NCBI GenBank assembly: GCA_036852015.1 | Contig: JAANDG010000297.1 | Coordinates: forward strand, 62,001 to 126,000 | DNA from: Pelodera strongyloides | Taxonomy: Eukaryota; Nematoda; Chromadorea; Rhabditida; Rhabditidae | DNA: 64,000 bases | Reading direction: 5' to 3' | Shown here: positions 22,401-33,500 of the stretch, one piece after another | Layout: each line of letters begins with the position of its first letter | Position numbering within the stretch: the stretch's first letter is position 1 | The notes under the pieces: model-generated | Database searches by the model: none | Seen by the model: only the letters and a program-made list of their open reading frames with translations | Told to the model about the DNA's origin: nothing | Made by a program: the position numbers and the translations under genes

Positions 22401-23690
22401 CGCTGGAACGGTGTACCGGGATCCGGTTCATTTCTGAAGCCGGACATACTGTCCTTTAAACTTCCCGGATGCCAATTTTCCCGTGAAACCGATGTATCTC
22501 CGCCGATTTCTACCAACTTTTACAGTCCAAATTGCGCAGTTGGCTATTCGTGCGCTCCATTTTGCGCGGCTGGGCGCGCGGTGCGCTGCGCACTGGGGAA
22601 CTTAGGTTGACCTACTTATATCAAACACCTGGCAGGAAGAAAAACGTTGTTGACGTAAAAACAAACTCGTGCGGCTTCAAATACTTCTTCTATATATAAC
22701 GATATGCTTTTATTGGCCGGCAAAATGCACTTACCATCATCGGGTCAAGCGCCGTAATGATAGGATAATCAGACATTGTCTTTTGATCAGGTGCGTACGC
22801 TACACAAGTTGCTTTTCGGTCACTAGTTTTGTCCGGGTCCGTGTAGTAAATAGAATAGTAGGAGTCCCCGGCGAAATCAAAACTTTTGTATGCGGTCTGG
22901 GAGCATCGAAAATCTGAAAGTTGTGTGAATCACTATAATCCAACGCAAAAAGGTTTAATAAATAAATAAAATAAATATTTTACGCTACAAGAGCATGCTC
23001 CTTATTAATTCAATGCATTGTTCAAAGCTTAGGGCTCGATCGTCGCAGAGGTCACGAGTTCCAGATGACAACTTGCTCGACGTCGGCGGGCTAGGGTCAA
23101 GAGGGATCGCCCATGATTCCCTCACCGGGTGGTGGTTTTAAAATGATTACGGGCCGGAATCGAACTCGGGGCGATTGCGTTGGAGACGAACGCGCTGCGA
23201 CTGGACCACCCGGTCGAAATAATCACATGTGTAATTTTTCAGTATTTTTACTTTTTTTTACAAAGATTTCAATATTTTTACCTCTGTTCTATAATTATTA
23301 TAAATAAGTGCGCTTTTCTTAATAGGCTCGCAAAAAATGTTTCGCGCCAATACGTAATTCGTCCCGCTAACACGTCACATTCTCAAGAAATAGTGTTCAT
23401 CTGTGGCCGTACGGACGCGCCGGGAGGTTCCCGGCCTCCCAGTGGGAGGTGTGAGAACGAGAGGGATCACACGAATCAGAGACTCAGAGACGAATTCTCC
23501 CACCCAGGGAGGTTCCCGCTGTTCCTGTATACTGCCACTGAACTATTATGTTAATTATGCACTGACCAACGGGGTCCTGAAAACGATTTTGCACTTGGTG
23601 CATGGTTTCAAAGTCATCGGTCGTATCGAATATTATAGCTATGGCTTGGCAGAATAATAGAAATGTAATAATTTGACGATAACACCACAT
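19431..23690 (-). CDS. Secreted cysteine-rich family, copy A, eight exons
   Basis: Exons in coding order: 23,567-23,690; 22,735-22,913; 22,137-22,253; 21,892-21,951; 21,168-21,341; 20,739-20,893; 20,082-20,201; 19,431-19,455. Total 954 nt, 317 aa, every junction in phase. A hydrophobic signal peptide (residues 1-18, FLLFCQ core) is followed by a mature part with about 13 cysteines, including a CLDEDGC loop, TECYNYRQ, NASFGSWHHSFINYC and LMCEYL. Aromatic residues are dense (FAGDSYYSIYY). I do not recognise the family. The N-terminal third is faintly reminiscent of invertebrate salivary lipocalins but this is not established. The last exon supplies only ITSTCGLC and a stop. Copies B and C keep the same exons and phases, which strongly supports the model. 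Introns contain a SINE, MITEs and an inverted repeat. Confidence 0.8.
19524..19916. mobile_element. MITE with CGGGGAATTCCCC ends
   Basis: Left GGGGAATTCCCCGCCTTTTT, right inverted GGGGAATTCCCCATGG, with internal inverted matches (GAATGCTATTTTCTGTCCC, GAGGGAATCGGAGTGGTGAA). The same element lies at 57,687-58,085 in the duplicated block, where the outer GGCC-ATATTCACCA ends are better preserved. Confidence 0.8.
20223..20372. mobile_element. MITE with CCGTATTCACCAA ends
   Basis: CCGTATTCACCAACACGCATGG at the left, TTTTGGTGAATACGG at the right. Related elements occur at 35,331-35,468 and 61,010-61,155. Inserted in intron 6 of gene A. Confidence 0.8.
20967..21150. mobile_element. MITE family 1 copy in intron 5 of gene A
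   Basis: TTAAAGCGAAACACAGGCCGG to CCGGCCGGTGTATTTCGCTTTAG; one TTAA flank has mutated to TTAG. Present at the same position in gene D (59,351-59,535) but absent from B, C and E, so it dates from before the A-D duplication. Confidence 0.85.
21447..21800 (+). mobile_element. SINE family 1, tRNA-like head, long 3' tail
   Basis: Head GTGGGTACGCACCCGACTCT with a B-box-like GTTTCGACCCGG at 21,485-21,496. The body (TTCGCTTCCTGGGTGCAG, CATACG..GGCATGCGAC, ATCTTCATGGTATCATACAA, TCGTGTCAACCCC) is shared with 26,818-27,060. The tail from about 21,660 onward (GTTAGAAATAAGTACG, CAGCTGATGCTGGGATCACAA) is a diverged relative of the 160-bp satellite monomer. It lies in intron 4 of gene A, the same intron that holds the satellite in gene B. 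Confidence 0.75.
22025..22115. mobile_element. Deleted MITE family 1 copy
   Basis: GGGAAATACGGCCGGTTTTTTG then GTTGATTAGTGCAT and CCGGTCGGTATTTCGCTTTAA; the middle is lost. Lies in intron 3 of gene A. Confidence 0.7.
23035..23222 (-). mobile_element. SINE family 2, tRNA-like head (minus strand)
   Basis: On the minus strand, GGTGGTCCAGTCGCAGCG (A-box region) and GAGTTCGATTCCGG (B box, 23,155-23,168) are about 35 bases apart, as in a tRNA. They are followed by ACCACCCGGTGAGGGAATCA. The downstream body recurs as a fragment at 40,655-40,760. Lies in intron 1 of gene A. Confidence 0.65.
23403..23537. mobile_element. Short interspersed repeat, related to 400-537
   Basis: Shares GCGCCGGGAGGTTCCC, CCAGTGGGAGGTG, GATCACACGAATC and CCCACCCAGGGAGG with the copy near the left edge. 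Abuts exon 1 of gene A inside intron 1. Confidence 0.55.
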
Positions 23691-23802
23691 TAGATGAAAA
23701 AAAATGAAAATGTAAATGCATTCAAATCAATTAAAATTTTCGAATTTGCAAATATTTTTGAAAACTCGTTTGCATAAATATGAGAATCATGATCATGAGG
23801 AT

Positions 23803-24190
23803 TAAAACGTAATAACGGCGGTTTTTGAAACACAGTGGACATCGCATCATATGCAGTAGCAAGTGAGCATATTTACAATGCAAACTTGACAACTATTCGA
23901 ACCCAATTTGCATAAATACATAAGAATGCAGTTGTCAACGATGCGTTTGATTGAGTATTTATGTTACACTTTCGCGCGAATTCGCCGCGAAAGTACCATC
24001 CAAGTTCACTTTTCCATTTTCTCGCAGTTTTACATTAGGTGTAAACACGCCGCAGGTGCATGTAAATTTCTTACTGTATGTAAAATTCGAGTAGTTTCCC
24101 ACTATAGAAACTGCAATAACATGGATGATACTTTCGCAGTGCGCGAAAACTTAACATAAATACTCTATCAAAAACCGGACCCTATTTCTA
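23803..24190. mobile_element. MITE family 1 with a second palindromic element nested inside
   Basis: Outer parts: AACGGCGGTTTTTGAAACAC and ...GCATAAATACATAAGAATGC and TCAAAAACCGGACCC. Between them lies an inverted repeat, GAGTATTTATGTTACACTTT to AACATAAATACTC, with GCGCG-rich inner arms (CTTTCGCGCGAA / TTTCGCAGTGCGCGAAAA). Confidence 0.65.
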
Positions 24191-24537
24191 TTTGCCAATT
24201 TGACCCATATGTCCGTGCATTGGTATAAACAATGTTAACAGTTTACACTTCATAATACGTGACAGTTTGCTTTATTATAATTATATTTGCTTAATATTCC
24301 GCATCAGGAACCACTCTTCTGATGTGTAGGTCTCTAGCGCTATGTAGGGTCGTGGAAAACCTCTGTTGGTGGTATTTTTTTTGGGATGCATACTAACAAA
24401 CAAACACACAAACAAACACATTTATTGTCAATACTTTGTTATAATGCTAAGTTAGTTAGTCTTTAGTATTGAACTAAATTAATTTATTGCTGATTTCTTG
24501 CATGTGCATGCCCTCCTGATTGTCCTCGAATGAATAG

Positions 24538-27500
24538 TTACCGCAAATAGCAGGTTCTAAATAAAAAATAATATTATAAACTACTTCTTAATTATAAATA
24601 TATAAATCAAGCATACTCGTGAGTCGTGAGCCTGCCACTTTTCTTTAATTTACTTTATTACAATATAACTGTATAACTTGCATTATTACTACGATATATA
24701 GTAGATTCCAGTAGAAAGCTGCACACGGTGAACGTTCATCCTTTCCTGTGTCTGCGGCACTTAGTCCTTTTCCTTCTTCATACAGAAGTTGGAACCTATA
24801 AATAACCAATGAATTAGAAATTTTTTCTTCGAATTAGAATTGGAATATGATGCAGCTGCAAGCGGCGTAGTGTTACAGTAGGAAGTCAGCATCATAAGTA
24901 ATATGTAAGGTGTAGAGCGTAGAGTACTACTTCCTTACATAACTTTTAATTTATTATCATTATGTACGTAATCGACCCGGATATTTTGGCTACTTGATAA
25001 AGATAATTTAATCCACGTGGTACAAGGTTTACTGAAACACGACCATACTGTAGAGCACTCTATCCCTTATGGGGTTTCCATGTTTGCGATTCGCACCTGC
25101 GAAAATGTCAAACCGCTGTCCATGTTTGAGTCGATGTAAATGACAGGGTCTCGCAGCGATTTTGGATTTAGTATGGATCTATTTCAAAATAGTACGGATC
25201 TAGTATGGATCTGATACACTTTCGCTGCAGGACCATGTCAAACATGCGTTTCGCATGGGTTACGGTAGGCAGTTGACATGCATGTAAAATGACTTGAACA
25301 TGGACAGCGGTTTGACATTTTCGCAGGTGCGAATCGCATACATGGAAACCCCATTAGGGCGCATTCGAGATGGGAAATTTCCGGAAAAGAAAAGAAAAAT
25401 CTGGTTCGAGATGGACCATCGATTGATTTTAGTTTTAGGCAACGGTACGTCGCAATTTCGGCAATCATATGGCATGTATTACTTTTATTTCGGTGTCCAT
25501 CTCGAAACGTTGTTTTCTTTCCTATCCGGAAATTGCCGATATCGAATGAGCCCTAAGACGTTGAGCAATTTGTCCTCTGGAACTCGTCGCCTAATTTTCA
25601 AGACATCTGCGGTCCAAGTTGTAGGGTTTGTTTCAGCTACCGTAGAGTAAAACTTTTGTTTATTTATTTACCGTAGGTACTCGCACATTAAGTTCAATTG
25701 TTCTTCCGTTCTTCCAGATTCTCTCACAATTAGCTGGTCATAATTTGCGTATTTTGCTTCCGGAATGATATCTGTCAGTTGACAATAATTGATGAAACTG
25801 TGGTGCCAGGATCCGAAAGATGCGTTCTAAAAACCATTTTATTATTCGTAGAGTTTTTGTGTCAATTGTTAAGTTGTTTTGTCTTTTTTTTTTATAAATT
25901 TTAGGCGTCTACCTTGAATTGTCCCGTTGCAATATACTTCACACAATATGGAAGATCGTCCCCATAATACTCCATAATATTGAAACATCCATCTTCATCA
26001 AGACAAAGTTTCTCATACACATTTTTAACCCAATATCGTCGCATTTGTCGATAATTGTAGCACTCGATGGTGATCTCCTTCAGCTTCTAAATTGCGTAAG
26101 CAAAGATGTATCACGCTACTTCTCTTTACATTTCGCTATTTCGCTTTAAAGGGATAGGTTCACCTCGAATTGCACCTTTTTTATAATTTATATTGATAGT
26201 ATGACATAGGACGGTCAAAATGCGAAAATTGCAGTAAATTTCCTTTGCTCCCCGAAGTAGGAGAACTTGCTCAAAAACTAAACTAACTCGTATTTATAAA
26301 AACAATAGGAGTACCGCAGCCGTGGTAAGCGGGAAATAGCGTAGCAGGTCGGGAGACGCTAGAAGATACAGGCCCTTTTATCCCCTCTGTTTATCACAAC
26401 AATCTCTGCAACTCCAATCCTGTCACGCTCTTTCCCATTTAGCTAGGCTGCGGTACTCCAATTGTTTTATAAATTCAAGGTAGTTTAGCTTTTTGAGGAA
26501 GCTCTCCTACCTCGGGGAGAAAAGCTAATTTTATGTATTTTTCGCATTGTGAAGGTTTTCGGCCATACTATCAATAGAAAGCATTCAAAAAGGTGCAAAT
26601 CCTAGTGAACCTATTCCTTTAATAACAAGTATTTCGCCGGTATTTTGCTTTTATAACATGCTCATTGTTGATAAAGTTGTGGTTGCTCTGTTTTCTTAGT
26701 TTGAATCTATTCGGTTAAATCTAATATTGTGCGTGTGACGTGTGAGTATATATTTACCACCAAAGTGTCTTTTTGAAATTAGGCTCATTGACATGTATTT
26801 ATAGTCATGTGGCTTCTTGGGTAGCACACCCGACTCTCAATCCAGAGATCGGGAGTTCGATCCCGGCTAGGTGCGTAAAGTGGGTTTTCGCTTCCTATGT
26901 GCAAAGAAAATCGCCGAGCGCCGTAAGCATACGAGGTCCGTAGGCATGCGAAAACCGTACCGTATCTTCATGGCATCCTGCAACTCGTGTCAACCCCGTG
27001 CTTACCCCGCTTTGTGCAGGATATGGGCACTTTATTTGGAAGTTTTTTTTGTTTTGACGTGTATTTATGGATACAAACAAGTACATCTCCAAAGTGGTAG
27101 ATGATGCTTGAAACACAGGGGGAAGTGCGTGCAGAAGCGCGACCAGTTCGGAAACAACAATGGTGACATGTCGAGGCATACAATCATGGTACAATCCAAG
27201 TCGTGTCGGTTACAAACAAGTACAGCGTCAATGTGGTAGATGATGCTGGAACACAAGAGCAAGTGCGTGCTCAGAAACACGGCCACTTCGGAAACAACAA
27301 TGGTGACATGTCGAGGCATACAATCATGGTACAATCCAAATCGTCGTGGTACAATCCAAGTCGTGTCGGTTACAAACAAGTACATCGTCAATGTGGTAGA
27401 TGATGCTGGAACACAAGAGCAAGTGCGTGCTCAGAAACACGAGCCACATTCGGAAACAACAATGGTGACATAGTCGAGGCATACAATCATGGTACAATCC

Positions 27501-30500
27501 AAATCGTCGTGGTACAATCCAAGTCGTTGTCGGTTACAAACAAGTACATCGTCAATATGTGGTCGATGATGCTGAAACACAAGAGCAAGTGCGTGCTCAG
27601 AAACACGGCCACTTCGGAACAATCAATGTGACATGTCGATGCACTAACCAAATACATGGTACAATCCAAATCGTCGTGGTACAATCCAAAACGTCGTGTC
27701 GTGTTACAAACAAGTACATCGTCAATGGTGGTCGAAACACAAGATGATGGAAACTGAAACACACAAGAGCACAGTGCGTGCTCGTAGAAACACGGCCACT
27801 TCGGAAACAACAATGGTGACATGTCGAGGCAATACAATCATGGTACAATCCAAATCGTCGTGGTACAATCAATCCAAACAATTCGTGTCGGTTACAAACA
27901 AGTACATCGTCAATGTGGTCGATGATGTCGATGAAAACACAAGAGCAAGTGCGTGCTCAGCAAGTGCGTGCTCAGAAACACGGCCAAGTCTTCGGAAACA
28001 ACAAATGGTGACATGTCGAGGCATACAATCATGGTACAATCCAAATCGTCGTGTCGTACAAACAAGTCCGTCAAGTCGTGTCGTTCACAAACAATTCACA
28101 TCGTCAATCATGTGTTCACAAACAAGTACATCGTGGTCAATGTGGTCATGTCGATGATGTCTGAAAAACACAAGAGCAAGTGCGTGCTCAGAAACACGGC
28201 AACACTTCGGATGGTGACAATCCAAATCAAGTCGTACAATCCAAATCGTCGTGGTACAATCCAAGTCGGGTCGGTTACAAACAAGTACAAATGTGTCGAT
28301 GATGCTGACAACACAAGAGCAAGTGCGTGCTCAGAAACACGGCCACTTCGGAAACAACAATGGTGACATGTCGAGGCATACAATCATGGTGTCGTGGTAA
28401 ACAATCCAAGTCGTGTCGGTTACAAACAAGTACATCGTCAATGTGGTCGATGATGCTGAAACACAAGAGCAAGTGCGTGCTCAGAAACACGGCCACTTCG
28501 GAAACAACAATGGTGACATGTCGAGGCATACAATCATGGTACGTGCTGAAACACGGCCACTCCAAATCGTCGTGGGTACAATCCAAGTGCGTGCTCAGAA
28601 ACACTTCACCGGTTACCAAACAAGTACATCGTCAATGTGGTCGATGCGCATGGAAAGGAGGCAGAGCAGTCGAGGTACAGCATGGCAATCGCAAAACACA
28701 TCGCCACTCGGAACACTCACACCCAAACACAGGACAAACTACACCAATTCCATATCGTGTCGTATATTCAATGGTCAGTAAAGCCCGGGTCATCGCACTG
28801 ATGAGACCAATGACAACCAAATGGTGACGTCGGGCATACAATCATGGTAAAACCAATCTCGTCTGCGAATGGGTCGAAACGGGGTGCGTGCCGAAAGCAC
28901 GTCAAATCTAAATCTATTCGTGTTAGATCATTCTACCATTGGCATTCTGGTTACAATCGCGACATGGTGGTCACCCGTCCTAAATGGTGATGGGCCGCTA
29001 AAATATACAAGTCCAACGCAGTGGCAGGAACTAATTCGTTGGAAGAAAACTACTGAAGACAACTTGCAAGTCATGGAAAGTCAGCAAAACAATTTGGATA
29101 GGGGACAGCAGCTACGAGCGAGAATAACGGCAACACGCCAATTCAATAAAAGTATCAATAATCAGGACCAAACTACGGTCAAAAGAGCCACTACGGGCTA
29201 AAATTCGGTCAGGACGACCACGAAGCACAGAGTCAAGAGTACTCGTGCCACAACGGGCCAAGAGAAGGCCACAGAGGGAAAATACCCAACTGTCAACGAT
29301 GACAGGAACGGAACCAGGCAAGGTTCATAACTGGAGGCAAAGGACGCCCCAGAAGGATTCTCAGCTCTGCACCCAAAAGGAAAACATAAAACAATGCAAG
29401 TCGTAGTTTTATGGCACGACTCCCCAGACCTCCGGCATCCGGCAAACTTCCGCCGCCCGGGAGTGTCTCGTCATCTACTCGACCCGTAATTCCGAGGATG
29501 GAATACTTCTTCTTGTGGCCCGGAGTGTCTCGCCTATCTCGACGAGATTATCTTCCTAGCCAGAGGCTGGCAATATACCGGCCGGTCTCTTCACCGCCAT
29601 TGATTTTCCCTTGTCAATGAGCGCATGGAAAGGAGAGAGCGAGGTCAGCGGCAGGCAAGAACACATCGCCACTCGCGAACACTCACACCCAAACCACAGG
29701 GCACAACTACACCAATTCCATATTCGTATATTCATATTCAGTAAAGCCCGGGTCATCGCACTGATGAGACCCAACCCGGGCAAAACCCTCGTCTGCGAAT
29801 GGGTCGAAACGGGGTCGTGCAAAGCACGTACTAATCTATTCTGTTAATCATTCTACCATTGGCATTCTGGCCGCGACACATGGTACAATCCAAATCGTCG
29901 TGGTACAATCCAAGTCGTGTCGGTTACAAACAAGTACATCGTCAATGTGGTCGATGATGCTGAAACACAAGAGCAAGTGCGTGCTCAGAAACACGGCCAC
30001 TTCGGAAACAACAATGGTGACATGTCGAGGCATACAATCATGGTACAATCCAAATCGTCGTGGTACAATCCAAGTCGTGTCGGTTACAAACAAGTACATC
30101 GTCAATGTGGTCGATGATGCTGAAACACAAGAGCAAGTGCGTGCTCAGAAACACGGCCACTTCGGAAACAACAATGGTGACATGTCGAGGCATACAATCA
30201 TGGTACAATCCAAATCGTCGTGGTACAATCCAAGTCGTGTCGGTTACAAACAAGTACATCGTCAATGTGGTCGATGATGCTGAAACACAAGAGCAAGTGC
30301 GTGCTCAGAAACACGGCCACTTCGGAAACAACAATGGTGACATGTCGAGGCATACAATCATGGTACAATCCAAATCGTCGTGGTACAATCCAAGTCGTGT
30401 CGGTTACAAACAAGTACATCGTCAATGTGGTCGATGATGCTGAAACACAAGAGCAAGTGCGTGCTCAGAAACACGGCCACTTCGGTAACAACAATGGTGA

Positions 30501-33500
30501 CATAGTCGAGGCATATAATTATGGTACAATCCAAATCGTCGTGGTACAATCCAAGTCGTGCCGGTTACAAACAAGTACATCGTCAATGTGGTCGATGATG
30601 CTGAAACACAAGAGCAAGTGCGTGCTCAGAAACACGGCCACTTCGGAAACAACAATGGTGACATGTCGAGGCATACAATCATGGTACAATCCAAATCGTC
30701 GTGGTACAATCCAAGTCGTGTCGGTTACAAACAAGTACATCGTCAATGTGGTCGATGATGCTGAAACACAAGAGCAAGTGCGTGCTCAGAAACACGGCCA
30801 CTTCGGAAACAACAATGGTGACATGTCGAGGCATACAATCATGGTACAATCCAAATCGTCGTGGTACAATCCAAGTCGTGTCGGTTACAAACAAGTACAT
30901 CGTCAATGTGGTCGATGATGCTGAAACACAAGAGCAAGTGCGTGCTCAGAAACACGGCCACTTCGGAAACAACACTGGTGACATGTCGAGGCATACAATC
31001 ATGGTACAATCCAAATCGTCGTGGTACAATCCAAGTCGTGTCGGCTACAAACAAGTACATCGTCAATGTGGTCGATGATGCTGAAACACAAGAGCAAGTG
31101 CGTGCTCAGAAACACGGCCACTTCGGAAACAACAATGGTGACATGTCGAGGCATACAATCATGGTACAATCCAAATCGTCGTGGTACAATCCAAGTCGTG
31201 TCGGTTACAAACAAGTACATCGTCAATGTGGTCGATGATGCTGAAACACAAGAGCAAGTGCGTGCTCAGAAACACGGCCACTTCGGAAACAACAATGGTG
31301 ACATGTCGAGGCATACAATCATGGTACAATCCAAATCGTCGTGGTACAATCCAAGTCGTGTCGGTTACAAACAAGTACATCGTCAATGTGGTCGATGATG
31401 CTGAAACACAAGAGCAAGTGCGTGCTCAGAAACATGGCCACTTCGGAAACAACAATGGTGACATGTCGAGGCATACAATCATGGTACAATCCAAATCGTC
31501 GTGGTACAATCCAAGTCGTGTCGGTTACAAACAAGTACATCGTCAATGTGGTCGATGATGCTGAAACACAAGAGCAAGTGCGTGCTCAGAAACACGGCCA
31601 CTTCGGAAACAACAATGGTGACATGTCGAGGCATACAATCATGGTACAATCCAAATCGTCGTGGTACAATCCAAGTCGTGTCGGTTACAAACAAGTACAT
31701 CGTCAACGTGGTAGATGATGTTTGGAACATAAGAGCAAGTGCGTTCTCAGAAAAACGGCGTCCTCGGAAACAACAAGGACGAACAAAACAAATGTGTTAG
31801 TCTGATGGTCGTGCAAATCCAAAAAGTTATGAGAAACAATTAAGAAAGACTTACCCAGCATGTTTCATCATCACTGGAAAATCGCTCAAAATATTCAACA
31901 AGGGTACGTCCTATCTAAACACAAGATACTCAGACACACGGGCACATGTGAACGATTATTCAATATTTTGGGAAAGCAAAAACAATACGTGTATCAAGGT
32001 AAACTGACCAGTCGCATATCTGTGCAATAATACTTCCTGCGATGCATTGGATTACTCAATGAATTGAACTTGTCCGTGTTTGCCATAAAGGGTAGCCCTT
32101 GATGTAATGTACGAATATAAAACGGCTGAAATAAAAACGAATATTTTTCAGAAAAAAATCTAATTTTCGAACGGTCATCATGGGATGCATATCATCATGG
32201 CCACATATTTGCAAGATTTTGTTTCTTTTATGAATGATTCCTACATTTTTTTTACATTCTATAAATCTACCAGTAGGCTCACGCCGCCTGCGGCGACTTA
32301 CATGGAAATATGATTCGTTTAGCATGGGCATACTTATGTACAAAGTTTCAAACGTATCATAAGTAATTCACATAATAGGAAATAATTGCATATGCATACT
32401 TCGACATTGAGCTGCCTGCGACACTCTTTTTATACCCGAACACGAAAATTTGCAGTTCCGTAATGCACATCGGTATGCAAATTACGCTACAGTTACTCTT
32501 TTATATAATACAATTTTCTGTTTCTTATAACCTTATGTCCTGTCCATCCTATATTACTTCTTTGCACTTTAACTTTTTATCAGTGCTCTTTTTACCGTTG
32601 GCAGACATCACTCACCATCATCGGGTCAAAAGCCGTAATGATCGGATAATGAAGTACTGTCTTTTGGTTAGGTGCGATCGCCACACAAGTTCCTTTTGTG
32701 TCGCCAGGTCTGTCCACATATCTGATTTTCCTATAGTAATCCCCGACGAAATCAAACCTTTTGAATGAGAACTTGGAGCATCGAAAGTCTGGAAACTTAG
32801 TGTTAACTTAGCAAATGGCATTCCCATGTGTAAACACCTATAGGGAATAGGAATATCATATCGAAGTAAAAAATTAATGTTTACCTCGTGAGCCTGTCCC
32901 TTTAGCGAGCGTGAGCTTTCAAACCTTCGTACTCTAAAGCGAAATGCCGGCCGGTTTTTGAAACACAGAGTAGACAGCACTATTGTGGAACTTATGCAAA
33001 TGAGGATAAATTAGAAGAAAAAATCGGGCTAAGTTCGAGTAAACTAGCATAAATACGTAAGAAGTCAGTTGTCCACGATTAAAGCGGTATTCCGTCATAT
33101 TTGGCCGTACTCGATCTGCGCAAAAAAATTGTGATCTCATACGGTACGCAACTACATCAAAGTTTGGTTTTTGAAGAAGGTTACATAGTCCGCAGATCAG
33201 TTATTATTAGTGGGCTTCGCCTAACTCCCTTCGTTAGCAATGCCTTTTCCAGCCTGCTACGGTGCTCCAGTTGTCGATTAGACCGGGGATTCCAATCGTT
33301 TACTGAACAGGAATAAACTACAGACGCGGGAGCCACGATTTGACGATTAAAAAAAAGTGCTCTTTGAGCCGGCCACCATTTGCATTAAATTTACATGCAC
33401 AACATTGTTTGTCGCATAATTTACGTGACAAATCTTAGGCCCAACTAATTTATTTAATTGGGTCTAAAAACGGGTTTACTATGGAAAAAGCAGCGACAGA

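Larger units (their letters stand above)
28646..29880 (+). mobile_element. Paired direct repeats around a 654-bp core, Penelope-like
   Basis: Direct repeats at 28,646-28,965 and 29,620-29,880 share GCGCATGGAAAGGAG, AACACTCACACCCAAAC, AAGCCCGGGTCATCGCACTG, CTGCGAATGGGTCGAAACGG and ACCATTGGCATTCTGG. They flank 28,966-29,619. The only open frame (110 codons from 28,869) is not recognisable. Both repeats carry a hammerhead-like core, as the terminal repeats of Penelope-like retroelements do. No reverse transcriptase is present. The element is embedded in the satellite in intron 4 of gene B. The Penelope link is an inference. Confidence 0.45.

Noticed and set aside
26819..26892. Functional tRNA gene
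   Set aside because: Only A- and B-box-like parts are present; no acceptor stem pairing, and the same head leads SINE bodies at several places.
27065..31800. Many overlapping 60-232 codon frames on both strands, including one of 232 codons
   Set aside because: They repeat with the 160-bp satellite period in shifted frames on both strands; a 1-base length change explains the longest. No splice or start signals.
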